From Streptomyces sp. CBMA123 (GTDB lineage: Bacteria > Actinomycetota > Actinomycetes > Streptomycetales > Streptomycetaceae), in the NCBI RefSeq assembly GCF_014596465.1, contig NZ_MECK01000633.1, forward strand, positions 1-32,425: 32,425 nucleotides of DNA, read 5' to 3'. Of the stretch, positions 24,603 through 32,425 are shown in pieces (the stretch's first letter is position 1; every line of letters begins with the position of its first letter). The notes under the pieces were generated by a model. The model was not told the DNA's origin. It saw only the letters and a program-made list of their open reading frames with translations, and did not search any database. Made by a program: the position numbers and the translations under genes.

Positions 24603-24691
24603 GGCCGGTCTCCTCGCATCCCGTGCCGAGCGGGGCATCCTCGCCGCCCGTCACGGGATCCTGGCCACCGCACTGCTGACACGGTCTCCGA

Positions 24692-27600
24692 CTACGCCGG
24701 CTCGTAGGTGGTGGAGCGCACCAGTGCCCGTGCCTGGGTCCCGTCCATCGGGTGGGCGAAGAGGTAGCCCTGCCCCAGGGGGCAGCCCATGGCGGCGAGC
24801 AGGTCGCGCTGGTCAGGGTGTTCGATGCCCTCGGCGATGACCTGGACGCCGAGGGTGTCGGCGATCCGGGTGATGCCCTCGACCAGGGCGTACTGCTGGG
24901 GGGAGAGGCCGAGTCCGTCGATGAAGGACTTGTCGATCTTCAGCAGGGAGATCGGGAACTCCCGCAGGTAGGACAGCGAGGAGTAGCCGGTGCCGAAGTC
25001 GTCGATGGCGAGGCCGATGCCGAGTTCGCCGAGGGTGGCCATGTCGGCGCGCAGGCGGTCGTCGCGGCGCATCAGGACGGATTCGGTGAGTTCCAGGACG
25101 AGGGTGCGCGGGTCGATGCCGGAGGTGGCCAGGGCGTGGCGCACCACGTCGACGAAGCCGGCGTCGCGGAACTGGCGGGCGGAGACGTTGACGTTGACCC
25201 GCAGCGGGGGGCGGCCGGCGGCGGCGCGGGCGGCGGAGCTGGCGGCGTGCCAGGCGGCGGCCTCCTCGGCGGCGCGTTCCAGGACCCAGGCGCCGAGGGG
25301 GACGATCTGGCCGCTCTCCTCGGCGAGGGCGATGAACTCGTCGGGGAGCACCATGCCGCGTCCGTCGTGGGGCCAGCGGACGAGGGCTTCGAAGGCGACC
25401 AGATCGCCCGTGCGCAGGTCGACGATCGGCTGGTAGTACAGCTGGAAGGCCGATTCGGCGATCGCGGAGTCCAGGTTCTCGTTCATCTCGTGCCGCTCGA
25501 CCATCCCGGCCTGCAGGGCCGGCCGGTAGTGGCACCACTGGCGGCGGCCGGCCGCCTTCGCCGAGTAGAGCGCGAGGTCGGCGTGGGCGAGCAGTTCGGT
25601 CGAGTCCACGCTGTCCTCGGTGGTCGCGACGCCGATGCTGGCGCTGACCCGGACGGCGCCGGCGCTGAGCTTGAACGGTTCGGCGAACACGGCGAGCACG
25701 CCGGCCGCGATGGTGTCCACGTCGGCCGGGCACAGGGCGTCCTCGACCAGGACGGCGAACTCGTCGCCGCCGAGCCGGGCGGCGGTGTCCGAGCTGCGCA
25801 GCGCGGTGGAGATCCGCAGCGAGACGGCGACCAGCAGTTCGTCGCCGACGGCGTGTCCCTGGGTGTCGTTGACCACCTTGAAGTCGTCCAGGTCGATGAA
25901 CAGCACCCCGGTGACGGCCCCGCTGCGCTCGCCGCGGGAGAGCGCGTGGCCGACCCGGTCCTGGAACAGCACCCGGTTGGCGAGGCCGGTCAGCGAGTCG
26001 TGGAAGGCCCGGTGGGTCAGCTCGCGCTCCATCTGGCGCTGCTCGGTGACGTCGCGCAGGGTGAGCACCAGGCCGCCGACCGTCGGGTCGTCGCGCAGGT
26101 CGGTGTAGCGGACCTCGGCCTCGATCGGGGTGCGGTCCTGGCGCAGCAGCCGCCAGTGCTCGCGCGGCTGGTCGCCGCGGGGCGGTTCGGCGGGGCCGCG
26201 CATCCGGGCCAGCGCCTTGCCGACCTCCCGGCTGTCCTCGGGCGGGACGAGGTCGGTCAGCAGGGTGCCGTCCAGGCTGGGGTAGCCGAGCACCCGCTGG
26301 GCGGAGGAGGAGGCGTAGCGGACGCCGTCGTCGGCGTCGAGGATCAGGATGACGTCGCCGGCGTTCTGCACCAGGGTGCGGAAGTACAGCTCGCTGTTGC
26401 GCCGGATGACCTCCTGGCTCAGCACCACGCGTTCGACGGCCAGCGCCGCCTGGCCGGCCAGGATCTCCAGTGAGCCCCAGAGGCTGGTCAGCTCCTGCTC
26501 GGTGCCGGTGACGACGAGCGAGCCGATCAGCGGGTCACCGGAGGGGCGCTCGGCCAGCATGAGCGGGCAGACCAGGGCGGCGGGCATGCCGCCGAGGTGG
26601 GCGGGCAGGTCGACGGAGCCGACGGGCAGCAGCCGGGTCTCGCGGTGGGCGGCGAGGCCGGCGAGGACCTCGTCCTCCTGCGGGGTGGGGCGGTGCGGGG
26701 AGGCGCTCCCGCCATCGCCCGGGCCCCCGCCCAGGCCGCCCACGCCCAGGCCTGCGCCCGTGCCGCCGCCGTCCGTGTGGTTGCCGGCGCGCCGGACGTG
26801 CAGCACCCCGGACTCGGCCACCGTCAGCAGGGCGACGTGCCCGCGCTCGGCGGGCATCAGGGTGGAGGCGGCGGCCTGGACGGCGTCCGCGACCTCCGCC
26901 ACCGTGACGGCCGCGGTCAGCCGGGCGCCCGCCTGGCGCAGGGCCCGTTCCCGGGCCACGGCCTGCCGGCGGGCGACCACCACGACGGCCAGCCGGGCCA
27001 GCACCAGCAGGTACAGCAGGGCGGAGAAGGCGCCGATCACGCCCGCGTTGCTGGTGTTCCCGGCCAGTGACTCGATGATCAGGATGCCGGGTGCGATCAG
27101 CGAGGCGAGGGTCAGCAGGGCGAGCCGGCCGGCGGAGAGGTCGGGCTGCTGGGTGGGGACGGGCCTGGTCAGTTCGACCATCGAGGGGTGCAGCGCGGCC
27201 GCGCCCCAGGCGGTGTAGAAGGCGGCCCAGCCGAGTTCCACGCCGGTGCCGATCTGCCAGGTGCCGTGCAGCTGGATCAGCCCGTAGAGGACGTCGGAGG
27301 TGAGCAGGCCGAGGGCGCCGACGGTGAGCAGTTGCAGTGAGCGGGAGTTGCCGCCCCGCGGGGTCAACAGCCGTAGCAGCAGGGCGAGGACGACCACGTC
27401 GCCGAGCGGGTAGGCGATCGAGACGGCCTTCTGGATCCAGGTGAGGTCCGGGTTCCGGGCGTACGGGAGGATCAGGTAGATCCAGACGAGCAGGGCCAGG
27501 CCGAGCGTGATGATCAGGGCGTCGAGCAGTCCGGCGCGGTCCTGGCGGGCGGTGCGCCAGCGGATGAAGCCGAGCAGGCCTGCCGCGTACAGCAGGAACT

Positions 27601-27901
27601 CGGCGAGGTAGAAGCCGTCCGCGACGGACGGGAACGGGTTGTCGAGGTGCAGGATGTCGAGCTGAAGAGCCTGTATCGCCTCGCCCGTGGTGAAGCTGAG
27701 GTTGGCGAGCGCCAGCAGGTACCAGAACAGCGGGTGGCGGGGGCGGTTGAGCCGGACGCCGACCACGACGGCGGCGACGCCACCGAGGCCCATGCCCGTC
27801 CACCAGATGATCCGCAGCCCGGGGTCGGCGAAGTAGATGCCGGTGAACAGCACCATCCAGAGCAGGTAACACACCATCAGGCGTTGTCGCCGGCGAGTCA
27901 A
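24692..27901 (-). CDS. Membrane-bound GAF-PAS-GGDEF-EAL cyclic-di-GMP enzyme
   Basis: 1069 residues from a TTG start at 27901 that follows GGAGGAGG at 7 nt; longer starts up to 28075 lack support. About ten membrane helices fill residues 8-330 (for example LMVCYLLWMVLFTGIYF, IITLGLALLVWIYLIL). A GAF-like region with a Gly-rich insert spans about 345-545, a PAS domain about 560-680 (LVQNAGDVILILDADDGVRYAS), GGDEF about 690-850 with intact RLGGDEFAVL and DLDDFKVVND, and EAL about 860-1060 with FEALVRW, NVNVSARQF, LELTESVLM, IDDFGTGYSSL, LKIDKSFI and VIAEGIE. Both active sites look complete, so it may make and break c-di-GMP, the signal that controls BldD and sporulation. Divergent from the biosynthetic operon. 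Confidence 0.93.
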   Translation of the reverse strand: MTRRRQRLMVCYLLWMVLFTGIYFADPGLRIIWWTGMGLGGVAAVVVGVRLNRPRHPLFWYLLALANLSFTTGEAIQALQLDILHLDNPFPSVADGFYLAEFLLYAAGLLGFIRWRTARQDRAGLLDALIITLGLALLVWIYLILPYARNPDLTWIQKAVSIAYPLGDVVVLALLLRLLTPRGGNSRSLQLLTVGALGLLTSDVLYGLIQLHGTWQIGTGVELGWAAFYTAWGAAALHPSMVELTRPVPTQQPDLSAGRLALLTLASLIAPGILIIESLAGNTSNAGVIGAFSALLYLLVLARLAVVVVARRQAVARERALRQAGARLTAAVTVAEVADAVQAAASTLMPAERGHVALLTVAESGVLHVRRAGNHTDGGGTGAGLGVGGLGGGPGDGGSASPHRPTPQEDEVLAGLAAHRETRLLPVGSVDLPAHLGGMPAALVCPLMLAERPSGDPLIGSLVVTGTEQELTSLWGSLEILAGQAALAVERVVLSQEVIRRNSELYFRTLVQNAGDVILILDADDGVRYASSSAQRVLGYPSLDGTLLTDLVPPEDSREVGKALARMRGPAEPPRGDQPREHWRLLRQDRTPIEAEVRYTDLRDDPTVGGLVLTLRDVTEQRQMERELTHRAFHDSLTGLANRVLFQDRVGHALSRGERSGAVTGVLFIDLDDFKVVNDTQGHAVGDELLVAVSLRISTALRSSDTAARLGGDEFAVLVEDALCPADVDTIAAGVLAVFAEPFKLSAGAVRVSASIGVATTEDSVDSTELLAHADLALYSAKAAGRRQWCHYRPALQAGMVERHEMNENLDSAIAESAFQLYYQPIVDLRTGDLVAFEALVRWPHDGRGMVLPDEFIALAEESGQIVPLGAWVLERAAEEAAAWHAASSAARAAAGRPPLRVNVNVSARQFRDAGFVDVVRHALATSGIDPRTLVLELTESVLMRRDDRLRADMATLGELGIGLAIDDFGTGYSSLSYLREFPISLLKIDKSFIDGLGLSPQQYALVEGITRIADTLGVQVIAEGIEHPDQRDLLAAMGCPLGQGYLFAHPMDGTQARALVRSTTYEPA

Positions 27902-28033
27902 CGAGCTACCTCCTCCGCGACACCACCCCGCCGCTCGGGCAGGGGAGTTCGGGCGAGGACGGGTGCGTACGGGTCCTGGGGGGCCTTCCTCGGCCCACGG
28001 GGAAGTGGCGTCCGGCGGTCCGTGCGACGGACG

Positions 28034-28061
28034 TTGTCGGTGTCCCCTGAGTGCGTATAGT
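28034..28061 (+). promoter_or_regulatory. Promoter of the NRPS/Aat-like operon
   Basis: TTGTCG (28034-28039), 16-nt spacer, TATAGT (28056-28061): one of the best promoter matches in the window. Transcription would start near 28068, which rules out the in-frame GTG at 28051 and leaves a leader of about 46 nt before GTG 28114. Confidence 0.7.
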
Positions 28062-28113
28062 CGGAAATGTCGCACCTCCCAGCATTCTGCCGCTTCAGCA
28101 CGAGGTCAAGCCG

Positions 28114-31100
28114 GTGGACGACGCACCCGACAGCGCACTGGGTGTACGCACGGATGTGAACTCCGGGCGTCACGCCGTGGTGCGGAACGACGACGGCCAG
28201 TACGCGCTCTGGCCCGCGGAGCCCGGGGACGTGCCGCTGCCCACCGGGTGGCGGCAAGTGTACGGGCCGGCCGGCCGGGCCCGGTGCCGGGCCTGGGTCG
28301 AGCGGAACGTGCCGGCCCTGGCGGGGCCGTCCGCCCGCGCCGGGTTCGCGGAGACGGTGCACGGCCTGTTCCGGGCCCGGGCCGCCCACGACCCGACGGC
28401 GATCGCCGTGGTGGCGGAGGAGGCCACGCTCGGCTACCGCGAGCTGGACGGGCGCAGCGACCGGCTGGCGGCCGAGCTGCGGGCCCGGGGGGTGGGGCCG
28501 GGGCAGGTGGTGCCGGTGTGCCTGGGGCGCGGGGTGGAGCTGGTGGTGGCCTGGCTGGGGGTGCTCAAGGCGGGCGGGGCGTTCCTGCCGCTGGATCCGG
28601 CGCACCCGGAGCGGCGGCTCGCGGGGTTGGTGGCGGACAGCGGGGCGCGGGTGGCGGTCACGGACGGTCGTGGGTTCGACGGGGTGGAGCGGGTGGCGCC
28701 GGACGCCGGCTCCGCGTCGGCGCAGACCGCCGCCCGGGACGAGCACGCCACGCCCGACGACCTCGCCTACCTGATCTACACCTCCGGCACCACCGGCCGC
28801 CCCAAGGGCGTCCCGGTCACCCACCGTTCGCTGGTGTTCACCCTCGACCGGGTCGTCCGCGCCTACCGCCTCGCCCCCGGCGAGCGGGTGCTCCAGCTGG
28901 CCGCGCTCGGCGCCGACACCGCGCTGGAGCAGGTGTTCTCGGCACTGCTCGCCGGGGCGACGGTGGTGCTCGGCGGCCGGGACACCTGGGCGCCCACCGA
29001 ACTGGTCCGGCGGCTGCCCCGGCTCGGCCTGGCCGTCGCCGACTTCACGCCCGCGTACTGGCACCACGTGCTGGACCTGTTGCCGCCCGGCGGCCCGGCG
29101 CCGGACGGGCTGCGGCTGGTGGTGGTCGGCGGGGACGTGGTGCACGCCGACGACTGCCGGGCCTGCGCGGAGCGGCTGCCGGGGGTGCGGCTGCTCAACG
29201 CGTACGGGGTGACGGAGGCGGCGGTCACCTCGCTGCACTGCGAGGTCACCCCGGAGCTGCTGGCCGCCCCGGCCGCGCCGGTGCCGATCGGGCGGCCGCT
29301 GCCGGGGGTGCGGGTGCACGTGCTGGACGAGCGGCTGCGGCCGGTGCGGCCCGGCGAGCGGGGTGAGATCCACCTCGGCGGGCCCGGCCTCGCCCGCGGC
29401 TACTGGCGGCAGGCCGGGCTCACCGCCGAGTCGTTCCGGCCCGATCCGTACGCGCCGCTGCCCGGTGAGCGGATGTACCGCACCGGGGACGCCGGGCGCT
29501 GGCGGGCGGACGGGCAGCTGGAGATCCTCGGGCGCTTCGACGACCAGGTGAAGGTGCGCGGGCACCGGGTCGACCCGGCCGAGGTGGAGGCGGTGCTCTC
29601 CGCCCACCCGGCGGTGCGGCAGGCCCGGGTCGCGGCCGACGGCAGCGCGCCGGACGGCAGCCGGGTGCTCACCGCGTACTACACGGTGGGCGACCGGGCG
29701 GTGCCCCCCGAGGGGCTGCGGGCGTTCCTCGCGGAGCGGCTGCCGGAGTACCTCGTCCCGGCGGAGTTCGTACCGTTGGAGGCCATGCCGCTCACGGCGG
29801 CGGGGAAGATCGACCGGCGCTCGCTGCCGCACGCCCCGGTCCGGACGGCGGCGCCCGCCGCCCCCATCCCCGCCACCATCCCCGCTCTCACTCCCGCCGG
29901 TCCCGGACCGAGCGCCGTGGAGGCCGCCGTCGGCCACCTCTGGGCGGAGCTGCTCGGCGCCGAACTCGTCGGCCCCGACGGCGACTTCTTCGCCCTCGGC
30001 GGCACCTCGCTGCTCGCCATGGAGATGCTCGCCCGGGCCCGGATGATGTTCGGCCTGGACGTCGGCCACGTCCGCACCCTCACCCGGGCACTGCTGCGCT
30101 CGCCCGTCCTGCGCGACTTCACCGCCGCACTGCAGGCCGCCAGGGCCGGCGCCGCCCCGGGGGAGGCCGGTGCGGGCGCCGTCGACTGGTACGCCGAGGC
30201 CCGACTCACCCACGGCGTGGGCCAGTCCTGGAGCCCCGCGCCGTCCCGGGCCGAGCCCGCCGAGATTCTGCTCACCGGCGCCACCGGCTTCTGCGGCGCC
30301 CACCTGCTGCACGTGCTGCTCGCCACCACCCGGGCGCGGATCCACTGCCTGGTCCGCGCGCCGGACGAGGAGCACGCGCTGGAACGGCTACGTGCCACCC
30401 AACAGCGCTTCCTGCGAAGGGACTTGGCCGACCACCGGGTGGTGCCGCTGGTCGGCGACCTGGCCGCCGAGCGGCTCGGGCTGACGGAGCGCCGCTTCGA
30501 CTGGCTGGCCGGGCGCCTGGACGCGGTGTACCACCTCGGCGGGCAGGTCAACTTCCTCTACCCGTACCACCAGTTGCGCGCGCCCAACGTCGGCGGCACC
30601 CGGGAGGTGGTCCGGCTCGCCGGGCACAGCCGGGGCGTGCCCGTGCACTACCTCTCCACCCTCGCCGTGCTGGCCGGGTTCGGCGCGGCCGGCGTCCGCG
30701 AGGTCGCCGAACGCACGCCGCTGGCCCACCCCGAACGGCTCGGCGTCGGCTACGTGGAGAGCAAGTGGGTCGCCGAGCAGCTGCTGCACAATGCGGCGGC
30801 GGGCGGGCTGCCGGTCACCGTGCTGCGCACCAACGACGTCACCGGGGACCTCGCGGCCGGGGTGATGAACACCGGCACCGAACTCTGCGCGCTGATCAAG
30901 TACTTCGCCGACAGCGGCAGTTGTCCGGACGTACGGCTGCCGCTGGACTTCGTGCCCGCCGACCGGTTCGCCCGGGCAGTCGCCCACATCGCCGCGCACG
31001 CGCCCGCCGACGGCGAGGTCTACCACCTCACCTCGCCGGACCCGGCCGGGCTCCCCGACCTCGCCGACCGGCTCCGGGCGCGCGGCCACCGGATCGATCA

Positions 31101-31371
31101 ACTCCAGTACCGGGACTGGGTGCGGCGGCTGGTCCGGTTCGCCGCCGGGCATCCGACCCACCCGATCACACCGTTCGTCCCGCTGTTCGTCGACCGGGCG
31201 CCCGGATCCGAACTGTCCATCAGCGAGCTGTACTTCCAGCCGGTGTTCCCGAGGTTCGACCGGGCCAACGCGGAGGCGGCGCTGGAGGGCAGCGGGATCG
31301 AACTGCCGGCCGTGGACGGCGCCCTGCTGGACCACTACCTGGCCCGGCTGGCGGACGAGGGGTTCCTGTGA
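28114..31371 (+). CDS. NRPS-like enzyme: MbtH-like, adenylation, PCP and thioester-reductase domains
   Basis: 1085 residues. (1) MbtH-like segment about 10-72: NDDGQYALWP and PTGWRQVYGPAGRARC. (2) Adenylation about 80-590: YLIYTSGTTGRPKG, NAYGVTE, YRTGDAGRW, GRFDDQVKVRGHR and PLTAAGKIDRRSL with the catalytic Lys. (3) PCP with LGGTSLL, Ser about 630. (4) NAD(P)-binding reductase from about 715: LLTGATGFCGAHL and catalytic GYVESKW. There is no condensation domain. It would activate one amino acid, load it on the PCP and release it as an aldehyde. By-eye specificity residues DTEDVGAVTK suggest a basic amino acid. GTG 28114 follows GAGG by 8 nt. Its stop overlaps the Aat-like start (GTGA), so peptide-bond formation is probably supplied by that tRNA-dependent partner. 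Confidence 0.92.
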   Translation: MDDAPDSALGVRTDVNSGRHAVVRNDDGQYALWPAEPGDVPLPTGWRQVYGPAGRARCRAWVERNVPALAGPSARAGFAETVHGLFRARAAHDPTAIAVVAEEATLGYRELDGRSDRLAAELRARGVGPGQVVPVCLGRGVELVVAWLGVLKAGGAFLPLDPAHPERRLAGLVADSGARVAVTDGRGFDGVERVAPDAGSASAQTAARDEHATPDDLAYLIYTSGTTGRPKGVPVTHRSLVFTLDRVVRAYRLAPGERVLQLAALGADTALEQVFSALLAGATVVLGGRDTWAPTELVRRLPRLGLAVADFTPAYWHHVLDLLPPGGPAPDGLRLVVVGGDVVHADDCRACAERLPGVRLLNAYGVTEAAVTSLHCEVTPELLAAPAAPVPIGRPLPGVRVHVLDERLRPVRPGERGEIHLGGPGLARGYWRQAGLTAESFRPDPYAPLPGERMYRTGDAGRWRADGQLEILGRFDDQVKVRGHRVDPAEVEAVLSAHPAVRQARVAADGSAPDGSRVLTAYYTVGDRAVPPEGLRAFLAERLPEYLVPAEFVPLEAMPLTAAGKIDRRSLPHAPVRTAAPAAPIPATIPALTPAGPGPSAVEAAVGHLWAELLGAELVGPDGDFFALGGTSLLAMEMLARARMMFGLDVGHVRTLTRALLRSPVLRDFTAALQAARAGAAPGEAGAGAVDWYAEARLTHGVGQSWSPAPSRAEPAEILLTGATGFCGAHLLHVLLATTRARIHCLVRAPDEEHALERLRATQQRFLRRDLADHRVVPLVGDLAAERLGLTERRFDWLAGRLDAVYHLGGQVNFLYPYHQLRAPNVGGTREVVRLAGHSRGVPVHYLSTLAVLAGFGAAGVREVAERTPLAHPERLGVGYVESKWVAEQLLHNAAAGGLPVTVLRTNDVTGDLAAGVMNTGTELCALIKYFADSGSCPDVRLPLDFVPADRFARAVAHIAAHAPADGEVYHLTSPDPAGLPDLADRLRARGHRIDQLQYRDWVRRLVRFAAGHPTHPITPFVPLFVDRAPGSELSISELYFQPVFPRFDRANAEAALEGSGIELPAVDGALLDHYLARLADEGFL

Positions 31372-32147
31372 CCGCGCCGGTGCCCGACTTCGACGCCCTG
31401 GACCTCCGACACGCCGCCGGGGACGGGCCGGTGGCGTTCGGCGGGGTGCTCGGCCCGCGGCAGCTGCTGGCGGCCTACCGGCGCGGACTGTTCCCGCTGC
31501 CGGCGGCGGACGAGTACGCGGGCGCCTACAATGAGGCGCTGCACGGGGAGGCGGTCGAGGCCGGCGAGGTGGCCGTGCTGCCGGGCGCCGCCGACCCGTA
31601 CGCGCTGGCCTGGTGGTCGCCGGACCCGCGCCCGGTGCTGCGGCCCGGCGCCGTCCGGCTGCCCCGCAGGCTCGCCCGGCGGCTGCGCGGGGCGCACGGG
31701 TCCGCGACACCGTGGTGGAGCACCGCCGACCAAGCCTTCGGCGCGGTCCTCGCGGCCTGCGCCGAGGGGCGTCAACCCGCCTGGCTCACCGAGGAGTTAC
31801 GGGCGGCGCTGGTCGAGCTGAACGGGCTCGGCGCGGCGCACAGCGTCGAGGTGTGGGAGGGCGGGGAGCTGATCGGCGGGGCATTCGGAGTGGCCGCCGG
31901 GCCGGTGCTGAGCCTGGACTCGATGTTCCACCGCCGGCCGGACGCCGCCCGGGTCGCCGTCGCCGACCTCGGGGCCCGGTTCGCCGCCGCGGGCGGGCGC
32001 CTGCTCGACGCCCAGTGGGACGGGCCGTACGTGCGCAGCCTCGGAGCGGTGCCGATGGAGCGCACCCGCTACCTCGCCGAGCTGGCCGGGCCCCCTGCGG
32101 GGGGTACACTGCCGGACGGTCGGCTGCCCGTCGCACGGCTGGTCTGA
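31368..32147 (+). CDS. Aat-like (leucyl/phenylalanyl-tRNA-protein transferase homologue) of biosynthetic operon
   Basis: 259 residues. Clear family pattern: VLGPRQLLAAYRRGLFP, WWSPDPRPVL (about 82), GLGAAHSVEVWEGGELIGGAFGV, SMFHRRPDAARVAV, LLDAQ and SLGAVPMERTRYLAEL. Such enzymes move an amino acid from aminoacyl-tRNA to an amino group without ATP. Compared with recalled E. coli Aat, about 29 residues are inserted between FP and WWSPDPR, ESMF is DSMF, and the Asn five residues after the catalytic Asp is Gly, so acceptor or donor choice has probably changed. Leu144 is a TTA codon (31797-31799), which makes translation dependent on bldA tRNA. GTG at 31368 overlaps the NRPS stop. It is probably the peptide-bond-forming step of a small peptide pathway and not N-degron tagging. 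Confidence 0.88.
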   Translation: MTAPVPDFDALDLRHAAGDGPVAFGGVLGPRQLLAAYRRGLFPLPAADEYAGAYNEALHGEAVEAGEVAVLPGAADPYALAWWSPDPRPVLRPGAVRLPRRLARRLRGAHGSATPWWSTADQAFGAVLAACAEGRQPAWLTEELRAALVELNGLGAAHSVEVWEGGELIGGAFGVAAGPVLSLDSMFHRRPDAARVAVADLGARFAAAGGRLLDAQWDGPYVRSLGAVPMERTRYLAELAGPPAGGTLPDGRLPVARLV

Positions 32148-32210
32148 CCTGCGGTTTCGAGTCGGCTCCGGGTCGGCCCCGGGCTTGGGGGCGATCTCGT
32201 TGGTCCGTCT

Positions 32211-32239
32211 TCGACAAACTTATTCCTCGTCAGTAACAT
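32211..32239 (+). promoter_or_regulatory. Promoter of terminal lipoprotein gene, leaderless
   Basis: TCGACA (32211-32216), 17-nt spacer, TAACAT (32234-32239). Transcription would begin at about 32246-32248, at the GTG start itself. Confidence 0.55.
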
Positions 32240-32247
32240 GACGCCGC

Positions 32248-32425
32248 GTGTTCAAACCCTCGATAGGCCGGGCCGCGCCCGCAGCCCTGCTCACCCTCAT
32301 CCTCGCCGGGACGGCCGCGTGCGGGCCCACCGGCTCCGGCAGCACCCCGCAGGCCGCCGTCGAACCGGCCGCCGCCGGCATCGCCGCCACCGCCACCACC
32401 GCCGGGGGCAGCCCGGCGGGCGGGG
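32248..32425 (+). CDS. Lipoprotein, 3' end outside window
   Basis: The first 59 residues are visible. After a positively charged N-terminus (VFKPSIGRAAP) comes a hydrophobic stretch ALLTLILAGTAAC with a lipobox Cys at residue 25 (TAAC), then an Ala/Thr/Gly/Pro-rich linker typical of secreted actinobacterial lipoproteins. The functional domain lies beyond the window, so no role can be given. GTG at 32248 is chosen because it gives the lipoprotein signal and sits right after a -10 box (TAACAT); the ATG at 32238 is in another frame. It has its own promoter, so it need not belong to the NRPS/Aat-like operon; the 100-bp gap before it shows no strong hairpin. Confidence 0.7.
   Translation, partial: MFKPSIGRAAPAALLTLILAGTAACGPTGSGSTPQAAVEPAAAGIAATATTAGGSPAGG

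Noticed and set aside
24618..24659. ATCCCGTG/CACGGGAT inverted repeat as terminator of the GGDEF-EAL gene
   Set aside because: The arms are perfect, but the 26-nt loop is long and part of the repeat region overlaps the ribosome binding site area of the next small gene; not strong enough to call.
28051..28113. In-frame GTG at 28051 as start of the NRPS-like gene
   Set aside because: It lies upstream of the predicted transcription start and contains the -10 box.

Overview
The window is very GC-rich, with GTG/TTG starts, leaderless genes and few thymines. It carries families typical of Streptomycetaceae (TerD, DUF2252, DasR-type and BldM-type operator sequences, one rare TTA leucine codon). It is best read as chromosomal DNA of a Streptomyces or Kitasatospora species. 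This rests on sequence character and recalled family knowledge; no search was run. No rRNA, tRNA, CRISPR array, transposase or attachment site was seen.

Layout. 1-1.84 kb: 3' part of a TPR protein. 1.9-3.4 kb: secreted GH18 chitinase with a DasR-like (dre) operator over its promoter. 3.45-5.4 kb: divergent LysR regulator and EamA/DMT exporter. 5.5-7.3 kb: overlapping GNAT and class IV aminotransferase genes. 7.3-9.5 kb: a perfect 42-bp palindrome, a perfect match to the BldM homodimer consensus, then an operon of a small membrane protein and a Tat-exported multicopper oxidase. 9.7-11.7 kb: DUF2252 protein and a second GNAT. 11.8-16.6 kb: a divergent lipid module, lipid kinase and alkyl-DHAP-synthase-like flavoprotein on one side, TetR regulator and GlpD on the other, with start codons only 20 bp apart; the arrangement matches my memory of M. 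tuberculosis Rv2249c-Rv2252. 16.7-17.8 kb: small orphan and TerD. 17.9-21.4 kb: FAD monooxygenase and FadH-like ene-reductase, divergent, with a 20-bp perfect palindrome at the fadH promoter. 21.6-24.6 kb: secreted protein, Tat-exported PAF-acetylhydrolase-like hydrolase, a 120-aa orphan with a second BldM-like palindrome, and a small degenerate-looking gene. 24.7-27.9 kb: 10-TM GAF-PAS-GGDEF-EAL protein with both signature motifs intact.

The most interesting part is the right end (28.0-32.1 kb). A one-module MbtH-A-PCP-reductase protein is translationally coupled to a diverged leucyl/phenylalanyl-tRNA-protein transferase (Aat) homologue that carries the window's only in-frame TTA codon that I found. 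Inferred logic: the NRPS-like enzyme activates one amino acid, probably basic, and releases it reductively as an aldehyde; the Aat-like enzyme adds a residue from aminoacyl-tRNA. This hybrid NRPS/tRNA-dependent peptide route resembles the livipeptin-type system reported for S. lividans 66. The window ends in a lipoprotein gene.

Most transcription units end in clear GC-rich hairpins, several of them paired between convergent genes; these are listed separately.
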